Assembly (NCBI GenBank): GCA_016875155.1
Contig: VGSD01000165.1
Span: 1 to 6,545 of the forward strand
From: Deltaproteobacteria bacterium
GTDB taxonomy: Bacteria > Desulfobacterota > BSN033 > UBA1163
Reading direction: 5' to 3'
DNA length: 6,545 nucleotides
Part shown: positions 4,143-6,545 of the stretch, piece by piece
Position numbering within the stretch: the stretch's first letter is position 1
Layout: every line of letters starts with the position of its first letter
Position numbers and translations under genes: made by a program
Notes under the pieces: generated by a model
Database searches by the model: none
Seen by the model: only the letters and a program-made list of their open reading frames with translations
Told to the model about the DNA's origin: nothing

Positions 4143-5000
4143 TTATCGAATCGGGATTGTTTTAAACATATCGGAAGCATGAAAAGAACTGCGAACGAAG
4201 GGACCTGAGGCGACAGCCCTGAATCCCATGTCCTCCCCGATTTTCTTATATTCTTCAAACTCTTCCGGAGGGATAAATCTCGCGACAGGTAGCCGGTCGG
4301 AACGGGGCTGGAGATACTGACCGATGGTCAGGAGGTCGCACTCTGCTTTTCTAAGGTCTTCCATCAGTTCGATGATCTCCTGATGAGTCTCGCCCAGCCC
4401 GAGCATGAACCCAGATTTGGTCTGGATTTGAAGATAAAGGTCTTTCGATTGTTTCAATAGATTGAGAGACCTCTTATAGTCAGCTTGTGGTCTGACTTCT
4501 GAATAAAGCCACTGGATGGTTTCGACGTTGTGGTTAAGGACATCCGGTGACGCACGAAGGACAGTCTCAAGAGAAGAGAGGTCTCCTCTGAAATCCGGAA
4601 TCAGCACCTCAATCTTTATTCCTTGGCCCTGCTCTCGAATTGCTTCAATTGTTCTCGCAAACAAAGAGGCGCCACCGTCAGGAAGGTCATCGCGGGTCAC
4701 AGAGGTAATGACGACGTAATGGAGGCCCATCTCCACAACCGCTCTGGCAATTCTACTCGGTTCATCTTCAGCGGGATGAACAGGAACTCCATGCTGGACA
4801 GCACAGAATCCGCAATTTCTCGTACAGACATCTCCCAGGATTAAAAAGGTTGCTGTGCCTTGTGAAAAGCACTCTCCGAGATTCGGGCACCGTGCCTCCT
4901 CACAAACTGTGTGGAGACCCCCTTTATCCAGAAGAGTCTTCACTTTAATAAGGTCCTGATATGGAGGAATTCGTTTTTTAAGCCAAGGAGGTTTTTTCAT
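4143..5000 (-). CDS. lipA: Lipoyl synthase (radical SAM)
   Basis: LipA inserts two sulfur atoms at C6 and C8 of the octanoyl group carried by E2 subunits or the glycine-cleavage H protein, giving the lipoyl cofactor. The product has 285 residues, usual for the family. The auxiliary [4Fe-4S] cluster ligands are Cys33, Cys38 and Cys44 (CEEARCPNLGEC). The radical-SAM CxxxCxxC is Cys59, Cys63 and Cys66 (CTRNCGFC). The C-terminal RSSFHA (270-275) supplies the conserved serine of the RSSY-type motif, with Phe in place of Tyr. All catalytic elements are intact. The ATG at 4998-5000 is chosen because the protein then begins MKKPPWLKKRIPPY as family members do, with a GGGGG purine tract upstream. In-frame upstream ATGs would only translate a repeat (PLPMVGEGGLPTGRQ). 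It follows lpd by 25 nt on the same strand, so the two are very likely cotranscribed. Confidence 0.95.
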   Translation of the reverse strand: MKKPPWLKKRIPPYQDLIKVKTLLDKGGLHTVCEEARCPNLGECFSQGTATFLILGDVCTRNCGFCAVQHGVPVHPAEDEPSRIARAVVEMGLHYVVITSVTRDDLPDGGASLFARTIEAIREQGQGIKIEVLIPDFRGDLSSLETVLRASPDVLNHNVETIQWLYSEVRPQADYKRSLNLLKQSKDLYLQIQTKSGFMLGLGETHQEIIELMEDLRKAECDLLTIGQYLQPRSDRLPVARFIPPEEFEEYKKIGEDMGFRAVASGPFVRSSFHASDMFKTIPIR

Positions 5001-5020
5001 GATCTTTTCCCCCCTTACCC

Positions 5021-5040
5021 CCTGCCTACCGGTAGGCAGG
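5021..5040. repeat. Perfect 20-bp palindrome at the lpd-lipA junction
   Basis: CCTGCCTACC directly followed by GGTAGGCAGG is a perfect 20-bp palindrome. It contains the lpd stop codon (5026-5028) and the last few lpd codons. Read in other frames it encodes the LPTGRQ-type peptide seen as a common spurious ORF product in environmental genomes, which suggests a dispersed repeat. Confidence 0.8.
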
Positions 5041-6465
5041 CCTCCCTCTCCCACCATGGGGAGAGGGGGAAAGTGAACGAAGGGGTTTCGGCAGATGAAT
5101 TGCCAGGCCATCTGCATCGAGGCATGCCTCTTTCAGTGCTTCTGGAATCGTGGGATGGGCTTGAATGAAACGCGTAAACTCTTTTAGTTTGCTTTCTATC
5201 ATTGTTGACGCAATAGAGAGAAGAACGCTCGCTTCGGGTCCGATGATGTGAACACCTAAGACGGTATCATTTTCTCGACTTGCGATCACTTTGATGAGAC
5301 CATCGGTTTCTCCTGAGATCACAGCCTTCGGACTCGACCTAAACGAAAATCGTCCAATCTTGATCTCTCCTTTTGCTTTTGCCTCTTTCTCAGTGAGGCC
5401 AATAGAAGCAACTTCAGGATGGCTGAAGATGCAGAGGGGGATTAATGGGGAGTCCCATTCCCGATTAAGTCCCATGACATTCTCAGCAGCCACCATTCCA
5501 TGTTCCATTGCCACATGAGCAAGCATGATTCCTTCAACCGCATCTCCTATCGCATAAACATTTGGAGAGGTCGTCTCCATGTGGCGATTGACCTTAATTC
5601 CCTTGGGAGAGGTTTCAATACCCGCCTTTGAAAAATTCAGATCCAGGCTGGGCTCTCTTCCCACAGCCATCAGTAATTTTTCGGCATTTATCTCCTGGGT
5701 TCTTTGCGGAGTTTTCACCATAAGCCTTAATCCATCCTCATTCTTCTGAACCCCTTCTACAGATGACTGGGTTAAAATCTTCACTCCATCTCGCTCCAGA
5801 AACCGTCTAAGATTCCGGACCAATTCTCCTTCGAGACCAGGAAGAATATTTTCCAGAATCTCTACAACCGTCACCCTTGAACCCAGAAGGTTGAAGAGTG
5901 TAGCAAACTCAATTCCTATATACCCTCCTCCGATGATGACCAATTCGCGAGGTATCTTTTTTATCTCCAGCGCTTCGTCACTGGTGATGATCTTGTCGCC
6001 ATCAGGAGTAAGACCGGGAAGGGCTTTCGATTTCGAACCAGGAGCAAGGATGATCGCATCGGCTTCTAAGATTTCCTTCCCATCTTCTCCATCGAAGAGA
6101 ACCACCTGATTGGGGCTGATAAGATCGGCTTGGCCTTTTTTTACTACGACCCGATGCGATTCAAGTAATATCTCCACACCCTTTACTAACTCCTCAACTA
6201 CCTTTTTCTTTCGATCCATCATCGGTTCGAGAAGCCCTGAAGGATCAATGGAAAGGATCTTAAAGACAGAAGATCTTCTGAGAGAGTGAAGCATTCTTGC
6301 ATCGTGAAGAAGGGCTTTCGTAGGAATACATCCATGGTTCAGGCAGGTCCCGCCGATCTTGTCCTTCTCGATCAGGGTCGCTTTGGCTCCTAATTGAGCG
6401 GCCCGAATCGCGGCCACATAACCGCCCGGCCCACCACCGATGATAATGACTCTCTTTGGGTTCAT
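5026..6465 (-). CDS. lpdA: Dihydrolipoyl dehydrogenase (E3)
   Basis: This FAD flavoprotein reoxidises dihydrolipoyl groups of 2-oxoacid dehydrogenase complexes or the glycine-cleavage system and reduces NAD+. In the 479-residue product, the FAD-binding GGGPGG is at 10-15 and the redox disulfide is Cys41-Cys46 (GGTCLNHGCIPTK). The NAD-binding GGGYIG is at 179-184, and the second FAD motif AIGDA is at 305-309. The catalytic HPTxxE of the dimer interface is His437 and Glu442 (AHPTIPEA). All active residues are present. The usual protein should end near AIHLPK (455-460). The last ~19 residues (PLRSLSPSPHGGRGRPAYR) are translated from a repeat and probably form a loose tail. The ATG at 6463-6465 gives the normal N-terminus but has no recognisable Shine-Dalgarno. 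lipA follows after 25 nt. No E1 or E2 gene is in view, so the complex it serves is unknown. Confidence 0.95.
   Translation of the reverse strand: MNPKRVIIIGGGPGGYVAAIRAAQLGAKATLIEKDKIGGTCLNHGCIPTKALLHDARMLHSLRRSSVFKILSIDPSGLLEPMMDRKKKVVEELVKGVEILLESHRVVVKKGQADLISPNQVVLFDGEDGKEILEADAIILAPGSKSKALPGLTPDGDKIITSDEALEIKKIPRELVIIGGGYIGIEFATLFNLLGSRVTVVEILENILPGLEGELVRNLRRFLERDGVKILTQSSVEGVQKNEDGLRLMVKTPQRTQEINAEKLLMAVGREPSLDLNFSKAGIETSPKGIKVNRHMETTSPNVYAIGDAVEGIMLAHVAMEHGMVAAENVMGLNREWDSPLIPLCIFSHPEVASIGLTEKEAKAKGEIKIGRFSFRSSPKAVISGETDGLIKVIASRENDTVLGVHIIGPEASVLLSIASTMIESKLKEFTRFIQAHPTIPEALKEACLDADGLAIHLPKPLRSLSPSPHGGRGRPAYR
5044..5067. repeat. GC-rich hairpin repeat inside the 3' end of lpd
   Basis: CCCTCTCCC (5044-5052) and GGGAGAGGG (5059-5067) form a perfect 9-bp inverted repeat around ACCATG. 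The core matches the hairpin at 1789-1813. Together with the adjacent palindrome at 5021-5040 it forms a composite repeat of roughly 60 bp. It is translated as the SPSPHGGRGRPAYR tail of the dihydrolipoyl dehydrogenase. Confidence 0.75.
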
Positions 6466-6491
6466 AGGTTATTATTTTTAAACTATTAGAC
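6466..6491 (-). other. AT-rich lpd leader without Shine-Dalgarno
   Basis: The stretch before the lpd ATG on the minus strand reads TAAAAATAATAACCT, AT-rich and lacking any GGAG-like element. Initiation may depend on an unstructured leader or on coupling to an upstream gene outside the window. No confident -10/-35 pair is seen here. Confidence 0.35.
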
Positions 6492-6535
6492 TATTGGTGG
6501 CACAGGCCTCTGGTATTGGTAGCACAGGCCTCTGG
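6492..6535. repeat. 22-bp tandem duplication upstream of lpd
   Basis: Two adjacent 22-nt copies (6492-6513 and 6514-6535) are identical except for one base (G6499 versus A6521). The unit is TATTGGT-R-GCACAGGCCTCTGG. Only the second copy continues into the sequence that completes a hairpin, so the duplication probably arose from slippage at the repeat edge. Confidence 0.85.
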
Positions 6536-6545
6536 CCTGTGACCA
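6517..6545. repeat. Hairpin repeat at the window edge, upstream of lpd
   Basis: CACAGGCC (6523-6530) and GGCCTGTG (6534-6541) pair perfectly around TCT. TGGT (6517-6520) and ACCA (6542-6545) extend the stem across a two-base bulge. The CACAGGCC...GGCCTGTG pattern resembles a widespread dispersed repeat of environmental bacterial genomes. It may continue beyond the window. On the minus strand it lies 52 nt or more before the lpd start, possibly inside its leader or just downstream of the preceding gene. Confidence 0.75.

Noticed and set aside
5001..5117. Upstream in-frame starts for lipA
   Set aside because: They would translate the lpd 3' end and the repeat in another frame; the family N-terminus begins at MKKPPWLKK.
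1..6545. tRNA, rRNA or known riboswitch
   Set aside because: I saw no cloverleaf, rRNA conserved block or recognisable aptamer core on either strand; a covariance-model search was not possible.

Overview
This 6.5 kb window looks like chromosomal DNA from a free-living, probably uncultured Gram-negative bacterium. A Deltaproteobacteria (Desulfobacterota)-like or related lineage is my best guess. The reasons are the moderate GC content, a DUF6868-type inner-membrane protein, a lipobox-bearing patatin, and several kinds of short GC-rich dispersed repeats between genes. The taxon is inferred from general familiarity and was not tested.

Layout from left to right; almost everything is on the minus strand. 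Positions 1-98 hold the first 32 codons of an inorganic pyrophosphatase gene (ppa) that runs off the window, behind a strong Shine-Dalgarno and a large leader hairpin (119-171). Positions 222-350 hold a 42-residue relic of a short-chain dehydrogenase/reductase. Next come a two-helix DUF6868-like protein (355-597) and a YjbQ/UPF0047 protein (750-1166) with a good promoter and an intrinsic terminator. The only plus-strand gene, an unrecognised basic protein, lies at 1338-1733. It converges on a four-helix membrane protein (1860-2279), and a GC-rich hairpin repeat sits between them. After a repeat-rich gap (2323-2442) come a patatin-like phospholipase lipoprotein (2505-3416) and a MazF/PemK-type toxin with its ribbon-helix-helix antitoxin (3452-4034). 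The toxin and antitoxin genes overlap by 11 nt and have a promoter with an inverted-repeat operator candidate. The right third is lpd (E3, 5026-6465) followed by lipA (lipoyl synthase, 4143-5000).

The clearest functional unit is lpd-lipA. LipA inserts the two sulfurs that make the lipoyl cofactor on E2 or H proteins, and the E3 dehydrogenase reoxidises that cofactor, so both serve the same 2-oxoacid dehydrogenase or glycine-cleavage machinery. The toxin-antitoxin pair is a self-contained module. The patatin gene starts 35 nt downstream of the toxin gene and may be read from the same promoter.

I found no convincing new multi-gene system. The most unusual feature is the repeat load and its effect on genes. 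A palindromic repeat forms the last ~20 codons of lpd and the junction with lipA. A related hairpin lies between two convergent genes. A degenerate hexamer array with a long inverted repeat lies upstream of the four-helix protein gene. A 22-bp tandem duplication ending in a hairpin lies just upstream of lpd.
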